Shown here: one piece after another, positions 44,136 through 56,475 of the stretch
Layout: each line of letters begins with the position of its first letter
How positions within the stretch are numbered: the stretch's first letter is position 1
Source of the DNA: Nocardioides ferulae
Lineage (GTDB): Bacteria; Actinomycetota; Actinomycetes; Propionibacteriales; Nocardioidaceae
Direction of reading: 5' to 3'
Assembly (NCBI RefSeq): GCF_003660455.1
Contig: NZ_QZVR01000008.1
Coordinates: forward strand, 1 to 64,000
DNA length: 64,000 bases
Position numbers and translations under genes: made by a program
The notes under the pieces: model-generated
Told to the model about the DNA's origin: nothing
The model's database searches: none
Seen by the model: only the letters and a program-made list of their open reading frames with translations

Positions 44136-45527
44136 TCAGGCCCGCGCCTGCGCCGCCGCGACCAGTTCGGCCAGCGACGCCGAGATCCCCTCGGCGAGCA
44201 CCTCCAGGTCGGGGGTGCTTCCCAGATCTCCGGTGAGGCCGAACGTCAGCGTGCTGCAGTAGGAGAACATCGCCACGCCGATGCGCAGCCGGTCCGCGAT
44301 CGGCACGTAGGGCAGCATCTGGACCACCTGACGACCCAGGCAGTAGAGCGGCTGCCGGGGGCCGGGGACGTTCGTGGTCACCGTGGCGAGATGCCGCTGC
44401 GGGAACCGGAACCCGAGCCGGACGCCGGCCGCCACCGGTGGGAACGGGCTCAGCTCCGCCGTCGTCATCACCGAGCTGCCCGCCTCGACCTCGCCGCGCT
44501 CGCGCAGGGTGCGTACCCGGCTGCGTACCAGCTCCAGCCGTTCGACCGGGTCGGCCACGTCGACCGGCAGCCAGGGCAGCAGCAGGGAGACCCGGTTGTC
44601 GGGCTCCGAGACGTCGTCGGGGCGGTGGGTGGATACCGGCACGAGTGACCGCAGCGAGTGGGCGGAAGGGCGCTCGCCGCGGGAGAGCAGCAGCACCCGG
44701 AAGCCCCCGCTGACGGCCGCCAGTGCGACGTCGTTCACGGTGCCCCCCAGCCGGCTCCGGACCTCGCGAAGCTGGTCGAGGTCGGCCTGGGTCCAGGCAT
44801 AGTGCCGGCCGCCGTGCAGCGGGCCGACCAGCGAGCTGCCCGCGACGGGGAGTGCCGCGCCGGAGATCGAGGCCAGACCACGGACGTTGCGGACCAGCGA
44901 GGCCGCGCTGCGCCGCGGAGTCCGGAGGGCGGTGACGCCCGCGCTGGCCAGCCGCCACGGAGAGCCACCGAGGTCGCCCACCGCACGGGCTGCGAACCGC
45001 CAGCCCGGCTCGGCCGGAGCGGGCGTCCAGGTGTCCGGCGGCACCGTGGTCGGTTCGGGGGTCAGGTCGAGGAACAGCCGGTAGAGGTCGGTGCCCGAGA
45101 CGCCGTCCGCGAGCGCGTGGTGGACCTTCGACAGCACACCCCACCGGCCCTCGGTCAGCCCGGTCACGAACCAGAACTCCCACAGCGGACGCTCGCGCTC
45201 CATCCGCCACGACATCACCTGGCCGATCAGGTCCGCGATCTGCGCGTCGCCACCCGGCTGGGGGAGCGCGGTCTGGTGCACGTGGTTGGCGAGGTCGAAC
45301 TCCTCGTCGTCGACCCATGCCGGCGGGGTCAGGTCGAACGGCACCCGGCGCAACCGCTGCCGATAGCGCGGGACCATCGACAGCCGGCTGGCGATCGCCT
45401 GCAGCAGCTCCTCGAAACTCGGGGCGGGGCCCTCGAAGACCGCGAAGGAACCGATGGCCAGCGATGCCGCCTCGTCGACGTCCTCGGCCTGGAGGAACGC
45501 GGCGGACAGCGGAGTCAGACGGTCCAT
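44136..45527 (-). CDS. Wax ester synthase/diacylglycerol acyltransferase (WS/DGAT)
   Basis: The 463-aa protein has the WS/DGAT active site VHHALADG (HHxxxDG) around residue 135 and the second family signature NDVALAAVSGGFR; the C-terminal ATVTTNVPGPRQPLYCLG is also typical. These enzymes esterify diacylglycerol or fatty alcohols with acyl-CoA to make storage triacylglycerol or wax. ATG 45527 has AGGAGG 7 nt upstream. It is transcribed divergently from a second WS/DGAT gene and a small gene. Confidence 0.92.
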   Translation of the reverse strand: MDRLTPLSAAFLQAEDVDEAASLAIGSFAVFEGPAPSFEELLQAIASRLSMVPRYRQRLRRVPFDLTPPAWVDDEEFDLANHVHQTALPQPGGDAQIADLIGQVMSWRMERERPLWEFWFVTGLTEGRWGVLSKVHHALADGVSGTDLYRLFLDLTPEPTTVPPDTWTPAPAEPGWRFAARAVGDLGGSPWRLASAGVTALRTPRRSAASLVRNVRGLASISGAALPVAGSSLVGPLHGGRHYAWTQADLDQLREVRSRLGGTVNDVALAAVSGGFRVLLLSRGERPSAHSLRSLVPVSTHRPDDVSEPDNRVSLLLPWLPVDVADPVERLELVRSRVRTLRERGEVEAGSSVMTTAELSPFPPVAAGVRLGFRFPQRHLATVTTNVPGPRQPLYCLGRQVVQMLPYVPIADRLRIGVAMFSYCSTLTFGLTGDLGSTPDLEVLAEGISASLAELVAAAQARA

Positions 45528-45721
45528 GCCGGGGCCTCCTTCAGTCTCATCTGCCGAGTCTGTGGCCACCCGCACGTGGCGCGCTCGGGTCCAAGGTCCC
45601 GAGCGTGCGGGCGATTGCCGCCGAGCCGGGAGTCCTCGGTCCAGGAACAGGTCGAAAGGCCCTGTCCGCCCCCGTCGGTCCCGGCGCACGGTGTGAGGAG
45701 GAGCAGGACCGAGGAGGAGTC

Positions 45722-45922
45722 ATGACCGACCACGAGCACCTGCAGGCGCAGCGCGAGGCGCAGGCCCTGGTCGTGAAGAGCAGCGCGGACCGCGCCCACA
45801 TGTGGGCAGGGCTGAACCGCTACCTCGCGGTGGAGGCCGAGCACGAGCACAAGGTCGCCGAGGCCGAGCGGGTGGACGCCGCCCCCGCCGAGGACCGACC
45901 GACGACGACCGACGACGACTGA
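45722..45922 (+). CDS. Small acidic hypothetical protein, 66 aa
   Basis: The protein starts MTDHEHLQAQREAQALVVKS and is probably helical in its first 50 residues, with a disordered Asp/Thr-rich end. A strong GAGGAGGAG site precedes ATG 45722 by about 2-10 nt, which supports translation. The stop lies inside a 10-bp tandem repeat. It may belong with the downstream WS/DGAT gene, 53 bp away. No family is recognised. Confidence 0.65.
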   Translation: MTDHEHLQAQREAQALVVKSSADRAHMWAGLNRYLAVEAEHEHKVAEAERVDAAPAEDRPTTTDDD

Positions 45923-45956
45923 CGACGACTGACGACGACTGACGACGACTGACGAC
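45901..45956 (+). repeat. 10-bp tandem repeat across a stop codon
   Basis: gacgacgact is repeated exactly four times (45911-45950), flanked by one imperfect unit on each side. Each unit junction contains TGA, so stops occur in all three frames and copy-number slippage changes only the tail of the 66-aa protein and the gap to the next gene. Confidence 0.9.
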
Positions 45957-45975
45957 CGAGGACGAGGCGGGGGCT

Positions 45976-47487
45976 GTGGTGAGCACGAGGACTGTCGGGC
46001 CGGTCGATGCGATCTGGCTGCACATGGACCGACCGGACAACCTGATGGTCATCGAAGGGCTGATGACCGTGGACCGGCCGGTGGACTGGGACCGCTACCT
46101 CCAGACGCTGCGGCGTCGGGTCGTCGACCGCTACCCGGTGATGCGGCAGCGCCCGCTGCCCGCCCGCGGCCCGCTGCTGCCGCCGCGATGGACCGACGAC
46201 ACCGACTTCGACCTGGAGCGCCATATCCGCCGCGCCGTGCTGCCGGCACCCGGCGGCGACGCCGAGCTGCAGGCCTACGTGTCGCAGTTCCTCGACCAGC
46301 CACTGCCGCGGTCGCGGCCGCTGTGGGAGACCCACCTGATCGACGGCTACCAAGGCGGGAGCGTGGTCTATTCGAGGCTGCACCACGCGATGGCCGACGG
46401 CATCGCCCTGATGCGGGTGCTGCTGTCGATGACCGACGCCACGCCGGACGCCGACCTGCACGAGGCCACCGAGCAGCTGACGACCGAGGACTCCTGGGGG
46501 TGGGACCACCGCGACCAGGACCGGTCGCCGGTGCCGGTCGCCGGCGTGCTCGACGCCTCCGCCCAGGTCGCGGTCGCGCTGGGCCGGACCCTCCTCGCCG
46601 GACCGAGGACGCTGGTGCCCCGCCTCTTCGCCCCCGCACGCACCGCCCGGGAGGCCGCGCACGCGGCCAAGGTCGCCCTCGACACGGTGGTGGTCAGCGA
46701 GCAGCTGCTGTTCGCGCGCAACCCGGCCTCTCCGCTGGCGGGCCACCCGGGCCCGCGCAAGCAGGCCGTGTGGGGACGCCCGGTGCCGCTCGAGGACGTC
46801 CTGGAGACCGCCCACCGCACCGGGACCACGCTCAACGACGTGGTCGTCGCCGCGCTCTCCGGGGCGATGCGCAGCTATCAGGACTCCCGCGGCGCCGAGC
46901 CGCACGACGTCCCGACGATGGTGCCGGTCAACGTGCGCCCGCTCGACGAGCCGCTCCCGCCCGAGCTCGGCAACCGGTTCGCCCTCGTCCTGCTCTCGCT
47001 CCCCGCCGGCCTGGCGACCCCGTTCGCCAGGCTCGCCGAGACCCACCGCCGGATGGAGGAGATCAAGCACTCCCCGGAGGCGGTGCTGACCTTCGGCCTG
47101 ATCCGGGCGATCGGGGTCACCGGCCCACACCTGGAGCGCCTGCTGGTGGACTTCTTCGCCAACAAGGCGACCGGCGTCACCACCAACGTGCCCGGGCCGC
47201 GCGGCACCCGCTACCTCGCGGGCGGCCGGGTGACCGGGCTGCTGGGATGGGCTCCCGGCTCGGGCGAGCAGACCGTGAACACCTGCATCTGCAGCTATGA
47301 CGGGCAGCTGTCGGTGGGGTTCAAGGTCGACACCGAGATCGTGCCGGACCCCGACCGTCTCGTGGCGGCGTTCGAGGCGGAGCTGGCGCAGCTGTGTGCG
47401 CTCGCCCCCGTCTCCGCGCCCGTCTCCGCGCCGGTGTCGGCGACCGAGCCCGCGGCCGAGCCGCTCCCGGACGGAGCCCGGCCGTGA
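45976..47487 (+). CDS. Wax ester synthase/diacylglycerol acyltransferase, second copy
   Basis: A 503-aa WS/DGAT: RLHHAMADGIALMR carries HHxxxDG (near residue 135), followed by LNDVVVAALSGAMR and GVTTNVPGPRGTRYLAGG. It is only distantly similar to the copy on the opposite strand, so the pair is not a recent duplication. A Pro/Val/Ser/Ala triplet repeat (APVS units) lies near the C-terminus. Start GTG 45976 or 45979. The stop overlaps the start of the 144-aa gene by 4 nt. Confidence 0.92.
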   Translation: MVSTRTVGPVDAIWLHMDRPDNLMVIEGLMTVDRPVDWDRYLQTLRRRVVDRYPVMRQRPLPARGPLLPPRWTDDTDFDLERHIRRAVLPAPGGDAELQAYVSQFLDQPLPRSRPLWETHLIDGYQGGSVVYSRLHHAMADGIALMRVLLSMTDATPDADLHEATEQLTTEDSWGWDHRDQDRSPVPVAGVLDASAQVAVALGRTLLAGPRTLVPRLFAPARTAREAAHAAKVALDTVVVSEQLLFARNPASPLAGHPGPRKQAVWGRPVPLEDVLETAHRTGTTLNDVVVAALSGAMRSYQDSRGAEPHDVPTMVPVNVRPLDEPLPPELGNRFALVLLSLPAGLATPFARLAETHRRMEEIKHSPEAVLTFGLIRAIGVTGPHLERLLVDFFANKATGVTTNVPGPRGTRYLAGGRVTGLLGWAPGSGEQTVNTCICSYDGQLSVGFKVDTEIVPDPDRLVAAFEAELAQLCALAPVSAPVSAPVSATEPAAEPLPDGARP

Positions 47488-47918
47488 GCCAGCGGCCCGG
47501 GCCGGACCCGCACCGGCTGCTGCAGTCGGCCTTCGACCTGTTGGTGGAGCGGACCCGGGCGGTGACGTCGGCCGCGGCGAGCGCCGGCGGCAGTGCCTGG
47601 GGACACGTGCCCGACCCGGTCCCCGCGGCGGTCCGCCGGCTACTCGTCTCGATCCGTCAGGTCGCCGAGCAGATGCCGCCGGTGACGGCCGAGATCGACG
47701 TGCTGATCGAGGAGCTGCAGGCCAAGCGGATGAGCATCCAGGCGCTGCAGAAGGAGCTCGCCGTCCTCGACGACCAGCTCGCCGTGCTGGAGCGGTCCCT
47801 CGCTCCGCTCCAGGGCTGGAGCCGGCAGTGGACCCGGGTGCGCGACAGCGTGCTCAGCTCGCTCGACGAGGCCGTGGGCGACCACCCGGCCGGCACCGCC
47901 GACGGACCTGCCGGCTGA
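47484..47918 (+). CDS. Coiled-coil hypothetical protein coupled to WS/DGAT
   Basis: The 144-aa product has a predicted helical N-terminal region and a coiled coil around residues 75-110 (IQALQKELAVLDDQLAVLER), with no TM helix. It starts at GTG 47484 in GTGA overlap with the WS/DGAT stop. The position and amphipathic helices are compatible with a lipid-inclusion-associated (phasin-like) role, but I recognise no family; function unknown. Confidence 0.7.
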   Translation: MSQRPGPDPHRLLQSAFDLLVERTRAVTSAAASAGGSAWGHVPDPVPAAVRRLLVSIRQVAEQMPPVTAEIDVLIEELQAKRMSIQALQKELAVLDDQLAVLERSLAPLQGWSRQWTRVRDSVLSSLDEAVGDHPAGTADGPAG

Positions 47919-47930
47919 CCCGCCGCCGGA

Positions 47931-48515
47931 CTACCGCGGGGCCGGTCCGTCGCCGTCGAGCACGCGGACCAGCTCGGCCGCGAGCACCCGGGCGCTCGCG
48001 TCGACCACGCTCGGCCAGTCGAACGCGGACTCGTCGGCGGCGTCGGAGACGTGCTTGAGCATCAGCACCGGAACGCCCGAGGCGCGCGCGGCCCAGGCGA
48101 CGGCGTAGCCCTCCATGTCGACGATGTCGGCACGCCTCGCGAGCTGGTCGCGCCGCGCCGGGTCGCTCACGAACTGATCCCCGGTCGCGAGCACGGTGTC
48201 GTCGCCGTGGTCGAGCGCGAGGCGGTCGTGGGGGTCGTGGCCCAGCGCCCGGACGGCCTCCGCGGTCAGGTCGTGGTTGATGACCGTGCGCGGCCGGTGT
48301 ACGCCGCTCAGGCCGGCCTTGAGCGCCCCGGCGGTGCCGAGGTTGACGACGAGGTCGACCTGGCCCGGCCGCTGCAGGAGCGCGTGCGCGGTCGCCACCG
48401 CGGCGAGCGTCTTGCCCATCCCGGTGACGATCAGCGGCACCCCGTCGGGGAGGTGGGCGGCCTCCTCCCGCGTGGCGACGACGGCCAGCACCCGGCCGGG
48501 ATCGAGCCGGGTCAT
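47931..48515 (-). CDS. 5'-methylthioadenosine/S-adenosylhomocysteine nucleosidase-type protein
   Basis: A 194-aa nucleoside phosphorylase-fold protein: VVATREEAAHL at the N-terminus, VVNLGTAGALKAGL, then VDMEGYAVAWAA (nucleoside-binding Met-Glu) and LKHVSDAADE with the catalytic Asp. It should cleave the glycosidic bond of MTA, SAH or a related nucleoside. It is shorter than E. coli MTAN (232 aa), and the N-terminal catalytic Glu region is compact. ATG 48515. Confidence 0.85.
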   Translation of the reverse strand: MTRLDPGRVLAVVATREEAAHLPDGVPLIVTGMGKTLAAVATAHALLQRPGQVDLVVNLGTAGALKAGLSGVHRPRTVINHDLTAEAVRALGHDPHDRLALDHGDDTVLATGDQFVSDPARRDQLARRADIVDMEGYAVAWAARASGVPVLMLKHVSDAADESAFDWPSVVDASARVLAAELVRVLDGDGPAPR

Positions 48516-48728
48516 CGCAGCACCGGCATGGCTGACTCCCGGGCGGGACTGAGCGCCTCGTGGCTGACCATGGCCCCATTCCACCAGTGCCTTCGGCGCG
48601 AGCTTCCGGCGCGTCGTACCGCGTTGTGACTGCTGTGACTGGTGATACTGGCTGGGCAGCAGACTCATCCCCTCGCCGTGCGTCGCTTCCCCGACGCGCG
48701 TCGGGTCAGTAGTAGAGAGGCACGTTCG

Positions 48729-50195
48729 ATGCCACCCGTTCCTTCCCCCGGGTTGCTCGACGGGCGGGACGCGCCACCGCGCACCTCCGCCGCCGAGAGG
48801 GCCGCACGCGTCCGGTTCCGCCGCGCCGTGGCCCTGATGGTGATGACGCTGGTGCTGCCGGGGTCGGCGCAGCTGATGCAGGGCGACCCGCGGCGCCGGC
48901 TGGTCGGCCTGACCGCGCTGACGCTCTGGCTGCTCACCGTGGTCCTCACCGTGCTCACCATGCTGGTCTCGCTGCTGTGGCACGGGGCGGCCTTCTACCT
49001 GATCTCCAACACGGTGCTGCTCGGGCTGCTGCGCGTCTTCTTGATGGTCGGCGCCGTCGCCTGGGCGGCGCTCTTCGTCGACGCCTGGCGCCTCGGGCAG
49101 CCGCTCAGCCTGAGCCTCAACCACCGGCGCGCGGTCGTCGGGGTCAACGGCGTGCTGTGCTTCTCTGTCGCCGGCACGCTGCTCTTCGGCGCCCACCTCG
49201 TCGGCGTGCAGCGCAGCTTCCTGGTGACGATGTTCGGCGACGGCGAGGCGAGCGGGGCCCACCACGGCCGCTACAACGTCGCGCTGCTCGGTGGCGATGC
49301 CGGCGCCGGGCGCTGGGGCCTGCGTCCGGACTCCATCACCGTGGCCAGCATCGACGCCGAGACCGGCAAGACGGTGCTGATCGGGCTGCCCCGCAACATG
49401 ACGAACTTCCCTTTCGCCGAGGGGTCGGTCATGGCTGAGCAGTTCCCCGACGGCTTCGACGTCGAGTACCTCAACGGCGTCAGCACCTGGGCCGGCGACA
49501 ACCCCGAGCTGTTCCCCGACTCCGAGAACCCCGGCATCGACGCCACGCTGATGGCCGTCGAAGGCATCACCGGCCTGCCGATCAACTACTACGCCATGGT
49601 CAACCTCGAGGGCTTCAAGGACCTCGTGGACGCCGTCGGCGGGGTCACCCTCAACGTGCGGAGCCCGATCCCGGTCGGCGGCCTCGGCGAGGACGTCACC
49701 GGCTACATCCAGCCGGGGGAGCGCACCCTCGACGGCCACGACACGCTCTGGTACGCCCGGGCCCGGGAGGGCTCTGACGACTACTCCCGGATGGCCCGCC
49801 AGAAGTGCGTGCTGAACGCGATGCTGCACCAGATCAGCCCGCAGACCGCGCTGCGCAACTTCGAGCAGATCGCCGACGCCAGCACCGCGATGATCTCCAC
49901 CGACCTGCCCGCCGGCGAGGTCGACCGGTTCATCGCGCTCGCGCTGAAGGCGCGCAACCAGCCGGTGTCGACGCTGTCGCTGGTGCCGCCGCTGGTCAAC
50001 ACCGCCGAGCCCGACATCGAGGAGATCCACGCCCGGGTCGCCGCGGCGCTCGAGCGCGCCGAGGGTGGCCAGACCGCCACGGCCAAGGGCGGCAAGCGCA
50101 GACCCGACCCGGACGTCGTCACCGGCGGCTCCCTCGGCTCGCTCAGCGAGGGGTACGCCGCCAACCAGACCGAGGACCTCGGCTCGGCCTGTTGA
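48729..50195 (+). CDS. LCP-family protein with several N-terminal TM helices
   Basis: The 488-aa product differs from the LCP protein at 42.9-44.1 kb in having about four TM helices in residues 35-175 (GLTALTLWLLTVVLTVLTML, then two more and one before the ectodomain). The LCP domain follows (about 195-430): NVALLGGDAGAGRWGLRPDS, LIGLPRNMTNFP, VNLEGFKDLVDAVGGV and LWYARAREGSDDYSRMARQ. It should attach a lipid-linked polymer to peptidoglycan. ATG 48729 has GAGAGG upstream. It directly precedes the galactofuran operon, which makes a galactan ligase role attractive. Confidence 0.9.
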   Translation: MPPVPSPGLLDGRDAPPRTSAAERAARVRFRRAVALMVMTLVLPGSAQLMQGDPRRRLVGLTALTLWLLTVVLTVLTMLVSLLWHGAAFYLISNTVLLGLLRVFLMVGAVAWAALFVDAWRLGQPLSLSLNHRRAVVGVNGVLCFSVAGTLLFGAHLVGVQRSFLVTMFGDGEASGAHHGRYNVALLGGDAGAGRWGLRPDSITVASIDAETGKTVLIGLPRNMTNFPFAEGSVMAEQFPDGFDVEYLNGVSTWAGDNPELFPDSENPGIDATLMAVEGITGLPINYYAMVNLEGFKDLVDAVGGVTLNVRSPIPVGGLGEDVTGYIQPGERTLDGHDTLWYARAREGSDDYSRMARQKCVLNAMLHQISPQTALRNFEQIADASTAMISTDLPAGEVDRFIALALKARNQPVSTLSLVPPLVNTAEPDIEEIHARVAAALERAEGGQTATAKGGKRRPDPDVVTGGSLGSLSEGYAANQTEDLGSAC

Positions 50196-50217
50196 GCGAG
50201 GACGCGTCAGCGGACTC

Positions 50218-50284
50218 GCTGATGGTGGTCGAGCGAGCCGCACGGCTGAGCCTGTGAAGCCGTGGCCGGCGTGTCGAGACCCCC
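50218..50284 (+). repeat. Interspersed hairpin repeat, copy C
   Basis: Runs gctgatggtggtcgagcgag to gtgtcgagaccc with central stem CACGGCT (50241-50247)/AGCCGTG (50258-50264) and a 10-nt loop. Compared with copy B, two stem pairs have changed on both arms. It lies between the LCP gene and the galactofuran operon. Confidence 0.85.
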
Positions 50285-50316
50285 ACGCCGAGTCGGGCCG
50301 GGAGACACCCCGGGCC

Positions 50317-50322
50317 TAGGGT
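50317..50322 (+). promoter_or_regulatory. -10 box TAGGGT of the galactofuran operon, leaderless type
   Basis: TAGGGT ends 7 nt before GTG 50330, which favours that start over GTG 50321. Confidence 0.5.
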
Positions 50323-50329
50323 GGTCGCC

Positions 50330-51298
50330 GTGACCGACCAGCCCTCGCGTGCGCCCCGCATCGTCGCCGTGGTGGTCACCTTCAACCGGCTCGAGCTGCT
50401 GCAGGGACTGGTCGCGCGGCTGCGCGAGATCGGCGGTGTCTCGGGCCTCGACGAGGTGCTGGTCGTCGACAACGCCTCCACCGACGGCACGGGGGAGTGG
50501 CTGGCCGGGCTCGACGCCGGCCTGGACGCCAGCGCTCCGCAGCTCGTGGAGCCGGTGCCGGTGCTCGGGCGCACGCTCGCCGAGAACCGCGGCGGGGCCG
50601 GCGGCTTCCACGACGGGCTGGCGTGGGCCGTCGAGCGCGGCGCCGACCTGGTCTGGCTGATGGACGACGACGGGCTGCCCGCACCGGACTGCCTGGAGCG
50701 GCTGCTGGCCGTGCCCGACCTCGACTTCTGGGGGCCTGCGGTGGTCGACCGCGACGACCCCGGCCGCCTGGTCTTCCCGATCCGGCTCCCCGGCGGCACT
50801 CGCGTCGTGCACCGCATCGCCGACGTCGAGGCAGCCACGGTCGACGGGCTGATCCGCGACGTGGTCATCCCCTTCAACGGGGTCCTGGTGACCCGCGAGC
50901 TCGTGCAGCGGATCGGCCTGCCGCGCGAGGAGTACTTCCTGTGGGGCGACGACCACGAGTACCGCCTGCGGGCCGAGCGCGCGGGAGGGCGGATCGCCAC
51001 GGTCGTCGGCGCCCGGGTGCACCACCCCAGCGTCGGTGAGCTCGGCACCCCGATGATGTTCGGGCGCACCACCTACAACCACAGTCCGAGCGACCTCAAG
51101 CACTACTGCATGGCCCGCAACAACCTGCTGAACCTGCGCGACTACCGCGGGTGGCCGCACGCCCTCGCCTTCGTCGCCAAGACGGTCTGGTTCTACCTGG
51201 TCACCCGTCCGCGGCCCGGCCGCCTGCTGATGTCCTTCCGGGGCATGATCGACGGGCTCCGCGGAGACTTCACCGGCCACCGGAGGTACCTGCGATGA
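50330..51298 (+). CDS. GlfT1-like family 2 glycosyltransferase
   Basis: The 322-aa protein has a GT2 start (VAVVVTFNRLELLQGL), a donor-binding WLMDDDG (D-D-D near 110) and WGDDHEYRLRAERAG as the acidic acceptor-side motif. This is the galactofuranosyltransferase-type layout of Rv3782/GlfT1, which adds the first Galf units to the lipid-linked linker. Assignment rests on context: UDP-Galp mutase and GlfT2 follow in the same operon. Its stop overlaps the next start by 4 nt (ATGA). Confidence 0.8.
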   Translation: MTDQPSRAPRIVAVVVTFNRLELLQGLVARLREIGGVSGLDEVLVVDNASTDGTGEWLAGLDAGLDASAPQLVEPVPVLGRTLAENRGGAGGFHDGLAWAVERGADLVWLMDDDGLPAPDCLERLLAVPDLDFWGPAVVDRDDPGRLVFPIRLPGGTRVVHRIADVEAATVDGLIRDVVIPFNGVLVTRELVQRIGLPREEYFLWGDDHEYRLRAERAGGRIATVVGARVHHPSVGELGTPMMFGRTTYNHSPSDLKHYCMARNNLLNLRDYRGWPHALAFVAKTVWFYLVTRPRPGRLLMSFRGMIDGLRGDFTGHRRYLR

Positions 51299-52230
51299 CC
51301 ACCGCCTCTCCCGCAGGCGGCACGCGCAGCGAGAGCGTCGCCGTCGTCGTGGTCACCTACAACCGGGCCGACCTGCTCGACCAGATGCTCGAGGCGCTCG
51401 CGGCCCAGACCCACCGGCCCGACGCGGTCGTCGTGGTCGACAACGCCAGCGCGGACCACACTGCCGAGGTGCTCGCCCGCAGCCGCGACCTCCCGCTGCA
51501 GGTGATCCGCACCGACGAGAACCTCGGCGGCGCCGGCGGCTTCCACCTCGGCGTGCGCACCGCCTACCAGGCCGGCCACGACCGGATCTGGCTGATGGAC
51601 GACGACGTGCTCCCCGCGCCGGACTGCCTCGCGGTGCTGATGAGCCACGACGAGCCGTGCCTGATGGCGGTCCGTGAGGACCTCGGCGGACAGCTGGTCG
51701 AGAAGGCGGCGGTCCGCTTCGACCTGCGCAACCCGCTGGCGATCCGGCCGAAGACGGCCAGCGTCGACTCGACGTACGCCTCCCGCCACGCGATGCCGCC
51801 GCACGTGATGCTCGAGAACGTCGCGTTCGAGGGGTTCATGGTGCGGCGCGACGTGGTGAGCGCGATCGGCCTGCCGGACCCGTCGTTCTTCATCTTCTAC
51901 GACGACGTCGACTTCGCGGTCCGTGCGCGGCGGGCCGGCTTCCGCATCCTGGCCGTGCGCGACGCGGTCCTGGTGCGCCAGCTCCACTTCGACCAGCAGC
52001 ACGCGCTGGACGGGTGGAAGGGGTTCTACATGTACCGCAACCTGTTCGTGGTGCACCTGCGCTACGGCGAGAACCTGCTGGTGCGGCTCAAGCCGCTGTT
52101 GATCACCCTGGGCGTGCTGGTGACCAGCCCGCTGCGCGGTGGCCGCGGCGAGGCGGCGAACGTGATCCGAGCCATGCGCTCCGCGTGGGGCATGCGTCGG
52201 GTCGCCGAGTCCGCCCGCCCACGCGGCTAG
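51295..52230 (+). CDS. Second GlfT1-like family 2 glycosyltransferase
   Basis: A 311-aa GT2: VVVVTYNRADLLDQML, RTDENLGGAGGFHLGV and IWLMDDDVLPAPDC (D-D-D near 100), then FIFYDDVDFAVRARRAGF. It resembles its neighbour (both have the NxGGAGGFH segment) and may add alternating or initial Galf residues, or a rhamnose. Start ATG 51295. A TAGACT box near the 3' end (52228-52233) could drive the following mutase gene. Confidence 0.8.
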   Translation: MTTASPAGGTRSESVAVVVVTYNRADLLDQMLEALAAQTHRPDAVVVVDNASADHTAEVLARSRDLPLQVIRTDENLGGAGGFHLGVRTAYQAGHDRIWLMDDDVLPAPDCLAVLMSHDEPCLMAVREDLGGQLVEKAAVRFDLRNPLAIRPKTASVDSTYASRHAMPPHVMLENVAFEGFMVRRDVVSAIGLPDPSFFIFYDDVDFAVRARRAGFRILAVRDAVLVRQLHFDQQHALDGWKGFYMYRNLFVVHLRYGENLLVRLKPLLITLGVLVTSPLRGGRGEAANVIRAMRSAWGMRRVAESARPRG

Positions 52231-52233
52231 ACT
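52228..52233 (+). promoter_or_regulatory. Possible internal -10 box TAGACT before glf
   Basis: TAGACT overlaps the end of the second glycosyltransferase gene and lies 35 nt before TTG 52269, leaving room for a leader with the GAGGAG ribosome-binding site. Confidence 0.3.
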
Positions 52234-52235
52234 GA

Positions 52236-55578
<3,343 letters not shown>

Positions 55579-55579
<1 letters not shown>

Positions 55580-56475
55580 TGGTGACCCGTCCGGGGCGCG
55601 CCGAGCACGTCGTCGACGCGCCCCTGACGCCCCCGTCGTCCAGTCAGGGGCTGCTGGAGGTGTTCCGGCGGCGCTACCTGCTGCGGCTGCTGGTGGCGCG
55701 CGAGCTCAACGCGAGGTACGCGGCGTCCTTCCTGGGCTTCCTGTGGTCCTACATCAACCCGCTCTCACAGCTGTTCATCTACTGGTTCGTCCTCGGGAAG
55801 ATCGTGGGGATGGAGGACCGCGTCCCCGGCGACTTCGCGGTCCACGTCTTCTGCGGGCTCGTGGTGGTGCACTTCTTCACCGAGACCTTCGCCGCGGGCA
55901 CCCGTTCCATCGTGCGCAACAAGTCGCTGGTGCAGAAGATGGCCCTGCCCCGGGAGATGTTCCCGGTCGCCTCGATGCTGGTCTCGTTGTTCCACGTCGG
56001 GCCGCAGCTGCTGATCCTGACGGTCGTCTGCCTGTTCTCCGGATGGGTCCCCGACCCGGTCGGACTGCTGGCCCTGCTGCTGGCGCTCGCGATCGCGATG
56101 GTGCTGGGCACCGCCCTGGCGATCCTGTTCAGCGCCGCGAACGTGTTCTTCCGCGACTTCGCCAGCGCCGTCGGCATCCTCACGAACTTCGTGCGTTTCG
56201 GGGCCCCGATGATCTACCCGTTCACGCTCGTCGAGGAGCGGTTCGGCGGCTTCGCGCCCTACTACCTGCTCAACCCCATCGCCGACGCGGTGCTGCTGGT
56301 GCAGCGCGCGTTCTGGGTCGGCGCCACTCCCGACCCGGACGCGACTGCGGCCGAGCACCTGCCCGACCACCTGTTCCTCTACGGCCTCGGGGGTCTGGCG
56401 GCCTCGCTGGTGGTGCTCGCAGTCGCCCAGGCGGTCTTCTCCCGGTTCGAGAACAAGGTCCCGGAGCGCCTGTAA
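55579..56475 (+). CDS. wzm: ABC-2 type polysaccharide exporter, permease (Wzm-like)
   Basis: The 298-aa protein has six TM helices and the Wzm pattern: RYLLRLLVARELNARYAASF before TM1, GFLWSYINPL, and ANVFFRDFASAVGILTNF before the last helices. With the next gene it should move lipid-linked galactan across the membrane, as Rv3783/Rv3781 do in mycobacteria. ATG 55579 overlaps the GlfT2 stop by one base, and its TAA overlaps the ATPase start. Confidence 0.9.
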
